This document shows positions 43,851 through 52,929 of a stretch of DNA of 64,000 bases, in pieces; position 1 is the stretch's first letter, and each line of letters begins with the position of its first letter. The notes under the pieces were generated by a model. The model was not told the DNA's origin. It did not search any database and worked only from the letters and a program-made list of their open reading frames with translations. The DNA is taken from the NCBI GenBank assembly GCA_019748215.1, contig JAIEPV010000034.1:1-64000 (forward strand), in the 5' to 3' direction. The DNA comes from Hyphomicrobium sp. (lineage in GTDB: Bacteria; Pseudomonadota; Alphaproteobacteria; Rhizobiales; Hyphomicrobiaceae). The position numbers and the translations under genes are program-made.

Positions 43851-46058
43851 CTAGGCGCTCCCCAAGGCTGCTACTTTTTCCATGGCGTACATCGTCAGGT
43901 CGCCTCGCGTACGGCGGACGACGGCATCAACGTCAAGAATAAGCGCGACACGCCCGTCGCCGAGAATCGTCGCAGCCGCGATGCCTGAGACGCCGCCATA
44001 GTTTTCTTCGAGACTTTTGATGACGACCTGCCGCTGATCTTGAATGGCATCGACGACGAGCGCGCTGCGGGCGCCACCTTCGGCTTCGACCAGGATAGTA
44101 ACGCCCGTCTCTGGCGCGATGGGCCGGTCACTGATGCCCAGCTCACAGCCGACATCGATCAGCGGAATAAACGTATTGCGGATCGCAATGACGCGGCCAT
44201 CGACACCAAGTCCATGCAATTCCGATGACTTGGGCCGCAGAGTTTCGACAATGGCCGTCAGCGGTACGACGATCGTTTCGCCGCCGACAGAGACAACCAT
44301 TCCATCCAGCACCGCCAAAGTCAGCGGCAAGCTCATTGAAAACGTCGAACCGTAGCCCGGCCGGGAGGAAATCGAGATGCGGCCACCTAATGCCTGAATC
44401 GACCGTTTGACGACATCCATGCCGACACCGCGGCCCGAGATGTTCGAAACAGTATCGGCCGTGGAGAAGCCAGGCAGAAAAAGCAGATTGTCGATTTCGT
44501 TATCGCTTAGAATCGCGTCGGCCGGGATCAATCCTTTGCGGATCGCCGCAGCGCGGACTTTTGGACGATTGATGCCAGCACCATCGTCAGACACCTCGAT
44601 GACAATTCGGCCCGAGCGATGTGCCGCTGACAACTTGACAACGCCTTCCGCCGGTTTGCCGGCTGCAAGCCGAACGGCGGGCGATTCCAGGCCGTGATCG
44701 ACGGCATTGCGAATCATATGCGTCAGAGGGTCAGCGAGACGCTCAACAACTGTCTTATCGACCTCGGTCGCGTCGCCTTCGGTTTTCAGCTTCACATCTT
44801 TTTGGGTCACATCGGCGATTTCGCGGACAATGCGCGACATGCGTTGAAACAACGGCTTCACCGGCTGGGCACGGATCGCCATCACGCTTTCTTGAATCTC
44901 TCTGGTGAGCTGTTCCAGCTCTTCGAGCCCGAGAAGAACAGCGGACGATCCCTCGAAATCTGCTTCGAGCACGCGCTGTGAGAGCATCGCCTGATTGATG
45001 ACCAGTTCGCCGACGAGATTGATAAGGCGATCGACGCGGTCGAACTCGACGCGAATGGTCGCCGGAGCCTGATTGGCGCTGGCTTTGGCTCGTGATGTGC
45101 CATTGGCGGCGTCATCAGTTGTTGGCGCTGTAACGGGGTTGTCGGCACGCGCGAGCCCGATCGAAGTCGAAAGCGGCACTGCATCCGTGGCCACTTGTAA
45201 CGGTCCGCTGAACGGCAAGGCAGCGGCTTCGTCGTTGTTGTCTTGCACCGAGCGCAGGAGCGCTGCGATATCATAGGCGTCCTCGGTCGGCGTCGCGGGC
45301 GCTTCGGTCTTGATCAACAAATGACAATCGCCGTTGACGAATTCGAAAACGTCATCGACGGACTGACGCGGCTCCGCAGTCGTCAGTTGCAAGTTCCAAG
45401 TTAAATAACCCGCCTGCGGATCCAAAGCATCGAGCAGTGGCAAGCGCGTTGTATCGCACGCGACGGCGACATTGCCGAGGCGTTGAAGCTCGCGGAAGAT
45501 CAATAGGGTTTCATTGGCCCTATCGTACAGCTCGGCATCAGCCGAGAACTCAATCAGAAATACCGCATCGTTGGCGGGATTTGGCGCTGGAAAGACGTCG
45601 TTGCCACCAATGTCGATAAGAGCCGGCTGGAAGTCGATCGAGCCAAATTCCTCATCATCTTCCGGCGCGTCGATCGCGACGGAGAGCGCACTAAGTTCTT
45701 CGCCAGTGGGCAACCAGCAGTCATCGTCAATGGCGTTACCGTCTCGCGACAGCTCGACAAGGTCTGCCAAAACGTCGGCCGAGCGCAATAGTACTTTCAT
45801 AACGTCTGGAGACGGCGCCAGCTTGCCGCCGCGCACGTGATCGAGTGCGGTTTCAAATTTGTGAGCAAATTTGACAAGTGACTCGAGCTTGAAAGCCCCT
45901 GCTCCGCCCTTGATTGAATGAACTGCGCGAAAAACCGAGTTTACGGTTTCGCTGTCCGTCGATCCCTCATTGAGGGCAAGCAGGTCGGCTTCAAGCGCAG
46001 CAAGCTGCTCCTGGCATTCCTGGAAAAACGTTACGCGTATTGCGGCCATCGCATCCAT
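43851..46058 (-). CDS. cheA: Chemotaxis histidine kinase CheA
   Basis: A 735-residue kinase. P1 with phosphorylated H47 (SVFRAVHSIKGGAGAF), a long P2/linker of about 200 residues, P3 dimer helices near EFDRVDRLINLVGELVINQA, P4 kinase domain with DPLTHMIRNAVDHGLESP and VSDDGAGINRPKVRAA, and P5 (CheW-like) at the C-terminus. The start is the ATG at 46056-46058, preceded by AGGAAGGGA; the longer frame to 46160 has no P1 similarity and runs into cheY1. Confidence 0.96.
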   Translation of the reverse strand: MDAMAAIRVTFFQECQEQLAALEADLLALNEGSTDSETVNSVFRAVHSIKGGAGAFKLESLVKFAHKFETALDHVRGGKLAPSPDVMKVLLRSADVLADLVELSRDGNAIDDDCWLPTGEELSALSVAIDAPEDDEEFGSIDFQPALIDIGGNDVFPAPNPANDAVFLIEFSADAELYDRANETLLIFRELQRLGNVAVACDTTRLPLLDALDPQAGYLTWNLQLTTAEPRQSVDDVFEFVNGDCHLLIKTEAPATPTEDAYDIAALLRSVQDNNDEAAALPFSGPLQVATDAVPLSTSIGLARADNPVTAPTTDDAANGTSRAKASANQAPATIRVEFDRVDRLINLVGELVINQAMLSQRVLEADFEGSSAVLLGLEELEQLTREIQESVMAIRAQPVKPLFQRMSRIVREIADVTQKDVKLKTEGDATEVDKTVVERLADPLTHMIRNAVDHGLESPAVRLAAGKPAEGVVKLSAAHRSGRIVIEVSDDGAGINRPKVRAAAIRKGLIPADAILSDNEIDNLLFLPGFSTADTVSNISGRGVGMDVVKRSIQALGGRISISSRPGYGSTFSMSLPLTLAVLDGMVVSVGGETIVVPLTAIVETLRPKSSELHGLGVDGRVIAIRNTFIPLIDVGCELGISDRPIAPETGVTILVEAEGGARSALVVDAIQDQRQVVIKSLEENYGGVSGIAAATILGDGRVALILDVDAVVRRTRGDLTMYAMEKVAALGSA

Positions 46059-46077
46059 AACTGGATCCCTTCCTGGG

Positions 46078-46443
46078 CTAAGCAGCAACGCGTTTGATCG
46101 CGGCGACAAGCTTAGCGGGATCGAACGGCTTGACGATCCAGCCCGTGGCGCCAGCATCACGAGCTCGCGCCTTTTTGGCGTCGTCGCTTTCCGTCGTCAA
46201 AACCAAGATCGGCAGATTTTTGTACTGTTCGTCGCGACGCACGGCTTCGATAAAGCCGAAGCCATCCATTTTTGGCATATTGATATCGGTGATGACGACG
46301 TCGGGGCGGCGCTCTGCCAGAACCTCAAGCCCATTCACGCCGTCGACAGCTTGCATGACGTCGAAACCGGCATCGATCAGCGCCATGCGGAGCACATCGC
46401 GCATGGTGCGGGAATCGTCGATTGTGAGGATGGTCTTGGTCAT
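46078..46443 (-). CDS. cheY1: Chemotaxis response regulator CheY1
   Basis: A 121-residue receiver: DD at 9-10, phospho-acceptor D53 (VVITDINMPKMDGFGF), T83 and K105. By position directly before cheA it corresponds to rhizobial CheY1, the phosphate sink that drains CheA~P and indirectly CheY2~P. The start is the ATG at 46441-46443, which overlaps the cheS stop; 19 bases separate it from cheA. Confidence 0.93.
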   Translation of the reverse strand: MTKTILTIDDSRTMRDVLRMALIDAGFDVMQAVDGVNGLEVLAERRPDVVITDINMPKMDGFGFIEAVRRDEQYKNLPILVLTTESDDAKKARARDAGATGWIVKPFDPAKLVAAIKRVAA

Positions 46444-46793
46444 TGTGCGTGTCCGTCCATGTGGAAATCGGCAGCTGTCAATCCGAGTAAAGCAATCGCG
46501 TCCAGTAGTTCGCTCGAGGCATTTTCGACTTTGAAAAGCACGCCGTCGGCGCTCCACGTACGGGCCGCAGACAACATAACTTGCAGAGACAATGTGCCCA
46601 CGCGGCGCACGTGCGTCGCGTCGATCGTTAAAGCTTTGTCGCGAGCCGCGAGCAATTGCTGATGGATCGTTGACGCCGCCGACGTCTCGAACATCTCGGG
46701 CAAGGTAAAGGTTGCGGTACGGGTTTCCGGCGAGGCTAACGCGACGCGAACTTTGGCCGCTTTGCGCTTTAGTGCTGGTTTTTTGCTCTTCAT
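46440..46793 (-). CDS. cheS: STAS-domain chemotaxis protein, CheS-like
   Basis: A 117-residue protein: a Lys-rich start (MKSKKPALKRKAAKVRVA), then a STAS domain (TFTLPEMFETSAASTIHQQL, LTIDATHVRRVGTLSLQVML, VLFKVENASSELLDAIALLG). In S. meliloti CheS sits at this position, binds CheA and promotes loss of phosphate from CheY1. The start is the ATG at 46791-46793. Its ribosome site GGAGGAG lies inside the last codons of the receptor gene. It overlaps cheY1 by four bases. Confidence 0.8.
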   Translation of the reverse strand: MKSKKPALKRKAAKVRVALASPETRTATFTLPEMFETSAASTIHQQLLAARDKALTIDATHVRRVGTLSLQVMLSAARTWSADGVLFKVENASSELLDAIALLGLTAADFHMDGHAQ

Positions 46794-46794
46794 C

Positions 46795-49122
46795 TTAAAA
46801 CTCCTCCCAGCCTGTATCGGCGGCAGAGGCGGCACGGCGACCGCCAGCCGCGACTTTCAGCCGGGGTTGCGGTTTGGCGGCGCGCGGAGACGGACGGTTG
46901 TCGCGGGCGGATTGCATCGGCCGGACAGACATCTCTCCCGTATGGAACTTGCTGACGAGTTGGGCGAGTTCTTCGGTTTGCTCTGCCAACTTGCGCGTCG
47001 AGGCGGTAGCTTGTTCGACCATCGCCGCGTTTTGCTGCGTCACCTGATCCATTTCGTTTACGGCGGTATTGACCTGGCTCAGGCCATTGGCTTCTTCTGT
47101 TGCGCTAGCGGCGATTTTCGTAACGACGCTATTGATTTCGGCAACCCGCTCGACAATTCTGCCCAGCGACTGACCGGTCTCTCCGACCAGATTCACGCCT
47201 TGTGCAACTTGCGCGGAGGACGCCGAGATCAAGGACTTGATCTCTTTCGCAGCGCCGGCTGAGCGCTGCGCCAGCGCGCGAACTTCGGACGCGACGACTG
47301 CAAACCCGCGACCCGCATCACCCGCCCGCGCTGCCTCGACGCCGGCATTCAAGGCCAGAAGATTGGTCTGGAACGCGATTTCGTCAATGACACCGATGAT
47401 CTGGCTGATTTGCTTCGATGAACTGTCGATGGCCGTCATTGCTTCGATGGCGCGACGAACAACTTCGCCGCTGCGTTCTGCGTCAGCCTTGGCGGTGAGA
47501 ACGATCTCACGTGCATTATTGGCGCCACTCGCCGTCTTATTGACGCTTGAGGTAATCTCGCTGACGGCTGCTGCCGTCTGCTCCAAGCTTGCCGCCTGAT
47601 TTTCAGTGCGACGCGAGAGATCATCCGACGCGAGCGAAATTTCGTCGGTACCAAGCTTGATGCGCTCGGCGCCCTGCTTGACACTCGCGATGGTGCCTTG
47701 CAGTTCGCTGACCGCTGCGTTGAAATCGTCTTTGAGCTTAACGAATTCCGGCTCGACGTCGATGTCGAAGCGAATTTCAAGATTTCCGTCAGCCAAAGCC
47801 GCGAGAGATGCGCCGAGAACATTCACGATGCGTTGAATCTGGGCGTCGGAGTTGGATTTCTGCGCTTGCAATGCTCCAAGTCGCTCGACCATCTTGTTCA
47901 TTTCAGAGACGATGGCGTCATACTCGGGAATTACTTTCTCAGTTATACGATAGGAGAACTCACCGCCCGCAATCTTGTCGCTGGCACGCAAGAATGCATC
48001 CATAAATTTCTCGTGCTCGTGCGCGTAGTGCTCGCCTTCGACCTCTTTGGCCTTTGCGGCGATCTCGGCTTCTTTTGACAACTGAATGTTATGCAGAAGG
48101 TTTTCTTTAAACCGCTCGAGTGCTCCCGCGATCTGTCCGTTCTCGTTCCGATCGCCGATGAACGGGACAACGACGGAGGCATCATTATGGCTGATGCGGT
48201 CCATCGCGCTGAGTAGGTTAGAGAGACGCGCACTCAGTCCGCGCGCAATAAGCACGACGAAAATCCCTGCGCCGAGGACGAAACACGCCATCAATCCCAG
48301 CCGCCAGAACATGGCGGCATAGCTCTCGTTGATATGGTTCTGTTGCAAGGCGATAAACGCCTCGAATGTCTTATCGCCAAGTATCGTGATTTTACGGCTT
48401 ATTTTTTCGATAAGAACCCGATTTTCTGCAATTTCTTGAATGTTGAGAAGGGAGTCGGCAAGATGCTTGCTTTCAAGCTCGGCCAAATCGGCTTTGAATT
48501 CGGCAAACGACGCGCCGGCGATAGTCCGGCCTATCTGAGTGTCGTCAGAGCGCATCAAACTGTTGCCAGCCTCCACGGCGCGGTGGCTATAGCTCAGCAA
48601 GCGGTCGTAGGAAATAAGCAGATTTGCCCCGTTGTCGCCCACCAACGAACGCGACAACCCGTCAATTACCATGATCGCCGAAGCATAGGCGATCGGCAAT
48701 TCTTGCGTTGCCAATGCCATGGCATAGTAAGTATCGGAGTGTGGATCCAATACCATCCCTGATACGTCCGCCAACTTTTTAATAATATCTCTGACGCGGG
48801 CGGCTTTTTCCAGCTCATTGGAGCTACTCTTTAGCAGTTCAATTTCGTTTGTTGTGCCGAAGGTCACGTTCAACGCCGTCACCAGCTTCTCCAGGCTGTC
48901 AGGGAACGACTTGCTTATCGATTGGCTTGGTGCCTGAATATATTTCCATACTTCTTTTGCGTAACTCGCGCCTTTCACTTCGGTCTCGGCAACGTCTATT
49001 GACGCGAGACTCGCTTGCGCAAAAACTTGCAATTGAACAAGCGACGGAACGACAAACAAGCTGGCGATGAGGGCTAGCCGCTTCGGCGTCGATAGTTTGC
49101 TATTGATATAGGTCACGAGCAT
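46795..49122 (-). CDS. Methyl-accepting chemotaxis protein with C-terminal GWEEF tag
   Basis: A 775-residue transmembrane receptor. First membrane helix near residues 15-36, a large helical periplasmic domain to about 265, second helix (MFWRLGLMACFVLGAGIFVV), HAMP region, a long helical neck, then the signalling domain with the hairpin tip QIIGVIDEIAFQTNLLALNA followed by GVEAARAGDAGRGFAVVASE. The flexible tail ends GWEEF, an xWxxF tether for CheR/CheB. The start is the ATG at 49120-49122; a TTG at 49137 is less likely. First gene of the che operon, two bases before cheS. The ligand cannot be read from the sequence. Confidence 0.95.
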   Translation of the reverse strand: MLVTYINSKLSTPKRLALIASLFVVPSLVQLQVFAQASLASIDVAETEVKGASYAKEVWKYIQAPSQSISKSFPDSLEKLVTALNVTFGTTNEIELLKSSSNELEKAARVRDIIKKLADVSGMVLDPHSDTYYAMALATQELPIAYASAIMVIDGLSRSLVGDNGANLLISYDRLLSYSHRAVEAGNSLMRSDDTQIGRTIAGASFAEFKADLAELESKHLADSLLNIQEIAENRVLIEKISRKITILGDKTFEAFIALQQNHINESYAAMFWRLGLMACFVLGAGIFVVLIARGLSARLSNLLSAMDRISHNDASVVVPFIGDRNENGQIAGALERFKENLLHNIQLSKEAEIAAKAKEVEGEHYAHEHEKFMDAFLRASDKIAGGEFSYRITEKVIPEYDAIVSEMNKMVERLGALQAQKSNSDAQIQRIVNVLGASLAALADGNLEIRFDIDVEPEFVKLKDDFNAAVSELQGTIASVKQGAERIKLGTDEISLASDDLSRRTENQAASLEQTAAAVSEITSSVNKTASGANNAREIVLTAKADAERSGEVVRRAIEAMTAIDSSSKQISQIIGVIDEIAFQTNLLALNAGVEAARAGDAGRGFAVVASEVRALAQRSAGAAKEIKSLISASSAQVAQGVNLVGETGQSLGRIVERVAEINSVVTKIAASATEEANGLSQVNTAVNEMDQVTQQNAAMVEQATASTRKLAEQTEELAQLVSKFHTGEMSVRPMQSARDNRPSPRAAKPQPRLKVAAGGRRAASAADTGWEEF

Positions 49123-49750
49123 GACTTTTTTCCGCAAGTTATGAATGATCGGGGATGATTTTTAGGCCGGATTCTTCAGGTTCGGTGCGCCGGCGCGGTG
49201 CGCACTGCGGTGAATACGGAATTTGCGAATTGGCGCATTTTCAGGTGTTCCTGCGAAATTATCGGCGAGGAACATGTCGGATTGGGACCGACCCGGCTGC
49301 GCGGCTTCATGCCTATGAACGGGACATTCAAGCAGCCGTTGGGGTCGATTTAAATCGAATATGGTAAATAAAAAATGTACATTTCGGTACGCTTTCTCGA
49401 ATTGAACGAAATAGCCAGATTATAACTCTCGCCTTATCCCGGCGCGTGGCATTTGCCGATCGTTACATCGGGCGCAATAGGCATTAACCGGCGCCAATTT
49501 GTTGCTTTTTTAATTGATTCGCGGCGTGCGATCTTGAACGAGCCATTCTGTGGTCGCGCGCGTGCTCGGATCTTTTCCAAGAAAAGACGGGGCTACCAAC
49601 CTAGGTCATCGCCTAGTGGCGCATACGATCAAGGAGTTCGTAGCCTTGTGGAGTCATGTGGTTCGATTCGGCCATCGGACGAACCTGGACGCAAGGCAGA
49701 GGCATCTCGGCAATTTTCGCCGTTTGATTGCAGGACAGCGGGGGAGTCGT
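49123..49750. other. Gene-free region upstream of the che operon and GntR gene
   Basis: About 630 bases between the divergent receptor and GntR genes. It contains an AT-rich patch around 49340-49440 (including the palindrome ATTTAAAT near 49343) that could hold promoters. No open frame here resembles a protein. The open frame continuing from the GntR gene back to 49550 is treated as non-coding because it precedes the ribosome site. Confidence 0.5.
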
Positions 49751-50512
49751 TTGTCATTTTCTGAAGTGGGGAGTTCAGGGCCGCCGCGTCCCCATTTAGC
49801 CGGCCCACTTTACAATCAAATTTATTCGCTGATGCGTCAGCGGCTTGCCTCGGGTGAATGGAAAAGCGGGCAGCCCATGCCGACTGAGAATGTGCTTGCT
49901 AAAGAGTATGGCGTCAGTGTCGGCACCGTTCGTAAGGCACTCGACCAGCTCGCGCGCGCTAAACTCATCGTCAGGCAGCAGGGGCGCGGAACCTACGTCG
50001 GCAAGAGCAGCGGCCCGGGCCAGATCGGTCGCCGCGCTTGGCATCTCCAGTGCGAAACAACCGACGAAAGTGATCTGTGCGGTGTTCTCATTCCAGGCCA
50101 GTGCGAATTGGCAACCGCCACCCAAGTTGAAGCGCTAGCGCTGCAGATTGCGACATCGCAAAAGGTTTTGCGAATTCGTTGCACCACGCGACTCGAGCAA
50201 GGGACGATCAGCATCGATACGTTCGTGCTGCCTGTCGTGACGTCCGGCCTATCGGAAGCGCTCCTGCGCTCCGAAAGCGGCGCGATCCACGATTTCGTGG
50301 CGAGCTTGGAAGCAAACGCAACAGAATACATCGATAAGATTTCCGCAATCGCGGCCGTGGGAGACATCGCTGTTCTGCTTAAAACGCCGGTAGGAAGCCC
50401 TGTTTTGCGCATCAGCCGAGCCGGGTTTTCCAATGCCAACCGGCCGGTTTTTTTGCTGGATCGCGTTGTAAAACTCTCTGACTCGGCTGAATATATTGCG
50501 TCGGTCCGCTAA
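49751..50512 (+). CDS. GntR-family (HutC/UTRA subfamily) transcriptional regulator
   Basis: A 253-residue regulator: winged helix at about residues 17-80 (PLYNQIYSLMRQRLASGEWK, then PTENVLAKEYGVSVGTVRKA), followed by a UTRA ligand domain (LRIRCTTRLEQGTISIDTFV, later TEYIDKISAIAAVGDIAVLL and SPVLRISRAGF). The ligand is unknown. No metabolic operon adjoins it, so its target may be distant or itself. The start is the TTG at 49751, close after a GGGGGAG; a GTG at 49766 is also possible, and the frame is open back to 49550. Confidence 0.85.
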   Translation: MSFSEVGSSGPPRPHLAGPLYNQIYSLMRQRLASGEWKSGQPMPTENVLAKEYGVSVGTVRKALDQLARAKLIVRQQGRGTYVGKSSGPGQIGRRAWHLQCETTDESDLCGVLIPGQCELATATQVEALALQIATSQKVLRIRCTTRLEQGTISIDTFVLPVVTSGLSEALLRSESGAIHDFVASLEANATEYIDKISAIAAVGDIAVLLKTPVGSPVLRISRAGFSNANRPVFLLDRVVKLSDSAEYIASVR

Positions 50513-51025
50513 CTGCGTCGGAGCACGTTGGTTCAGACGGAATTTTCATTTCGCGACCATTCTCGCGCGCGCTCTTAATTGAGCGCGCGTCGGCTTGATA
50601 TCCATTTGTGCTCCCGAGATTATCGATCGCGGCCCTGCTGGGGAACTTGATTATAGATTTCGGCTTTTCGGGCAAAAATTGCAGTGCATAAATCCAAATT
50701 GAATGTAGTTCAATCGGCATTAACCGACAGGCATCGCTGCGGCAGTTAGCCGATTTTGCCTTAATAAAAAGCGCAATTAACAGTCACAGCAGCATCCACT
50801 GGTGCTGACGCGGCCCTCGGCGTATGTAACGCAAAGACTTCTCAATGAGCAGTGCCTATTTAAAGTCGCGCGTGGTGCGCACAATTCTATATTGGTCGAG
50901 TTCGTGTACGCACCATTGCCACGCGTGCTGACCAGAAGCGACGTCAACTACGTTCGATAAGCAGCTGCCAATCATGTGTCGTTATTGCATCGCCCCGCCA
51001 TGGCCCTCCGGCGGTTAGAAACTTT
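50513..51025. other. Gene-free region between GntR and receiver-like genes
   Basis: About 510 bases, fairly AT-rich. It holds the hairpin at 50565-50590 and two TTAA sequences (50761-50764 and 50776-50779) 11 bases apart, which do not match the CtrA spacing. No gene is supported. Confidence 0.5.
50565..50590 (+). terminator. GC hairpin downstream of the GntR gene, no U-tract
   Basis: A 10-bp stem, GCGCGCGCTC-like arm at 50565-50574 with GAGCGCGCGT at 50581-50590 (one G-T pair), loop TTAATT. It lies 50 bases after the gntR stop. No T-run follows, so termination would be inefficient or Rho-assisted. Confidence 0.4.
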
Positions 51026-52057
51026 TTGGTGTTCTTCACCGTATGGGGCTTGCACAGCTATATCATGGGCCTTGGTTTGACACCTTATTTTCATCCGACC
51101 GTTTGCCTTGTTGCCGGCAGCGACCCGGCGCTTTTGTGCGACGTTGCATCAGCTGTTTCGAAAAAATTCGTGGTCGAAGTTGCGAGCGATTGGTCGACCT
51201 CCAAGTCGAGGCTGCATCGTTCTAATGAAACGTTCGATTCTGTTGTTTCGCGCCTCTTGTCGAATGACGCACCGGGTCTCGATGACCAGACCCATAATCG
51301 AACGCTGCGTGGATTCAAGACAGAAGGATCGCTTGCCCGGGCTCACATGCTCGATCCCAATAGATTGCAGAAGGTTTCGGTCGTTATGATCGTCGGGTCA
51401 CCTGACGATAGCGAGGTCCGGGAGTTCGCCTCCGAAACCGCGCTGTTTCCTGTCCGCAGACTTCTTATCGCGGATCGGTCCGAAACCAACAGCGCGATTG
51501 CAGCCGTCAATCAGCGCCGTGTTGATTCCGTTTTATTCAGCGATCAGCTTTCGTCCGGAGACTCACTTCATTCCGAAATTGTCCGCCTTCAGTCTGAATT
51601 CTTCAAGTGTTCGATGAAGTTTCTTGGTGCTGCGTTTTCGACTGGCGACACGGCGTTCGTGCGAAACGAGCAATTTCAGGTTTTTTTTAATCAGGTGGTC
51701 GCTGAACAAGACGTGATCGAATACTACGTCTCATCGACTCCTGCCGGCGTGCTGCTCGTCAAAGGCAATGGAGAGCAAGCATTCCTCATGTCCTGCAACG
51801 ACGAGAACCGCAGAGCGCACATGGAGATCGCGGCATCGGAACAAGCGCCTCGTGAATTGCTTTCGATGCTCGCTTCCGATGGCGTGGTCGCCTATTTTCC
51901 GACCGAGCACGGATTCTACACGCGCGACGAAATCCCGAAATGGCGCGATTACGTATGGAGCAACATGACGTCGTTTGCGACCGACGGCTGGCTTCACTAC
52001 CTCTTGCCTCAATCACGCCAGACACAGCACCTTTTCGATCGCGTTAGCGGCGGCTGA
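51026..52057 (+). CDS. Atypical receiver-like regulatory protein
   Basis: A protein of up to 343 residues without a named family. The N-terminal 190 residues alternate strands and helices like receiver domains (TVCLVAGSDPALLCDVASAV; SVVMIVGSPDDSEVREFASE; VDSVLFSDQLSSGDSLHSEI). They lack the acidic pocket, the phospho-acceptor Asp and the conserved Lys, so it would not be phosphorylated in the usual way. The C-terminal 140 residues form a separate domain with GVLLVKGNGEQAFLMSCNDE, AYFPTEHGFYTRDEIPKWRD and GWLHYLLPQ. The start is unclear: TTG 51026, or ATG 51065 (330 residues). It converges on the LuxR gene with a 44-base gap. Confidence 0.6.
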   Translation: MVFFTVWGLHSYIMGLGLTPYFHPTVCLVAGSDPALLCDVASAVSKKFVVEVASDWSTSKSRLHRSNETFDSVVSRLLSNDAPGLDDQTHNRTLRGFKTEGSLARAHMLDPNRLQKVSVVMIVGSPDDSEVREFASETALFPVRRLLIADRSETNSAIAAVNQRRVDSVLFSDQLSSGDSLHSEIVRLQSEFFKCSMKFLGAAFSTGDTAFVRNEQFQVFFNQVVAEQDVIEYYVSSTPAGVLLVKGNGEQAFLMSCNDENRRAHMEIAASEQAPRELLSMLASDGVVAYFPTEHGFYTRDEIPKWRDYVWSNMTSFATDGWLHYLLPQSRQTQHLFDRVSGG

Positions 52058-52101
52058 CACTGAACAGGCGAAAAGCTGTCAACGACGACGCCAGATCGAC
52101 G

Positions 52102-52929
52102 CTATAAATCAAAAAATCCATGCTTTGAACACGCGATGATCGCTGAGATTCGATTTGTCACGCCAAGCTTGCGCAGCGCGTTGGCACTATGAAACTCAAC
52201 GGTCTTGCTCGAAATAGTCATGATCTGACCTATTTCCGCATACGACTTCCCGTCTTTAATCCACCTTAAGACGTCAATCTCGCGCGCAGACAGGTTCGGC
52301 CGCTTTACGTTAACAAGGCTTTCAGCTTGTTCGATCCGACGCAACCGTTGGGACATGACAAGGCACTTCGTGACGAGGCGCCAAACTGCGCTGCGGTCGT
52401 CGATTCCCAGGTTGGGGCTACTCCGGCTCAGGTGAAAAACATGCTGGGCATCGTCCGAAGCTACAATCGGAATGCTTAGTCCATTGTGAAGGCCTAAGGC
52501 CGATGCTGTTGCAGCATAATTTTGGACGTCAGAGTCGGCTTGCTCGTCACTTCGCGCATCGATCCAGGTGATCGGCTGGCCTCTGGTGACGGCATAGGAC
52601 GCCATGACATCGCGATGTCCGCCGCGAACCTCTGGCGGCCATTGCCCAGTGGGCGACGGCTGATACCTCGCCATAATGCGTTGCTCGCCGAAACCATCCG
52701 ACCGAATGACCAGAAATTGATCAAAATGTTCGTCGGTCAAAATTTGCTGAAATGTTTTGGCCAGTTCGTCTACGGTCCTTGCGGCCGCGATCCTACTGAA
52801 CATTTCCCCGATAGTTGCAATCTGCAATCGCAAACTCCGATCGACATCCAGCGGTTGGCGGTGGTCGTCTCCAACTGCGTGTTCGACGCCAGGTTCCAAA
52901 AAATCGAATTGATCAACATCGCGACACAT
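52102..52929 (-). CDS. LuxR-type regulator, probable autoinducer-binding (LuxR solo)
   Basis: A 275-residue regulator. The C-terminal LuxR helix-turn-helix is clear: LSAREIDVLRWIKDGKSYAE, then IGQIMTISSKTVEFHSANAL and RKLGVTNRISAIIACSKHG. The N-terminal domain (LAKTFQQILTDEHFDQFLVI, then YAVTRGQPITWIDARS and GLHNGLSIPI) follows the pattern of autoinducer-binding domains. No luxI-type synthase is in the window. The ATG at 52929 gives a length somewhat above the family's usual 240; a GTG at 53049 frame extension seems too long. Confidence 0.8.
   Translation of the reverse strand: MCRDVDQFDFLEPGVEHAVGDDHRQPLDVDRSLRLQIATIGEMFSRIAAARTVDELAKTFQQILTDEHFDQFLVIRSDGFGEQRIMARYQPSPTGQWPPEVRGGHRDVMASYAVTRGQPITWIDARSDEQADSDVQNYAATASALGLHNGLSIPIVASDDAQHVFHLSRSSPNLGIDDRSAVWRLVTKCLVMSQRLRRIEQAESLVNVKRPNLSAREIDVLRWIKDGKSYAEIGQIMTISSKTVEFHSANALRKLGVTNRISAIIACSKHGFFDL

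Noticed and set aside
50761-50785. Pair of TTAA sequences considered as a CtrA box
   Set aside because: The spacing is 11 bases or more instead of seven.
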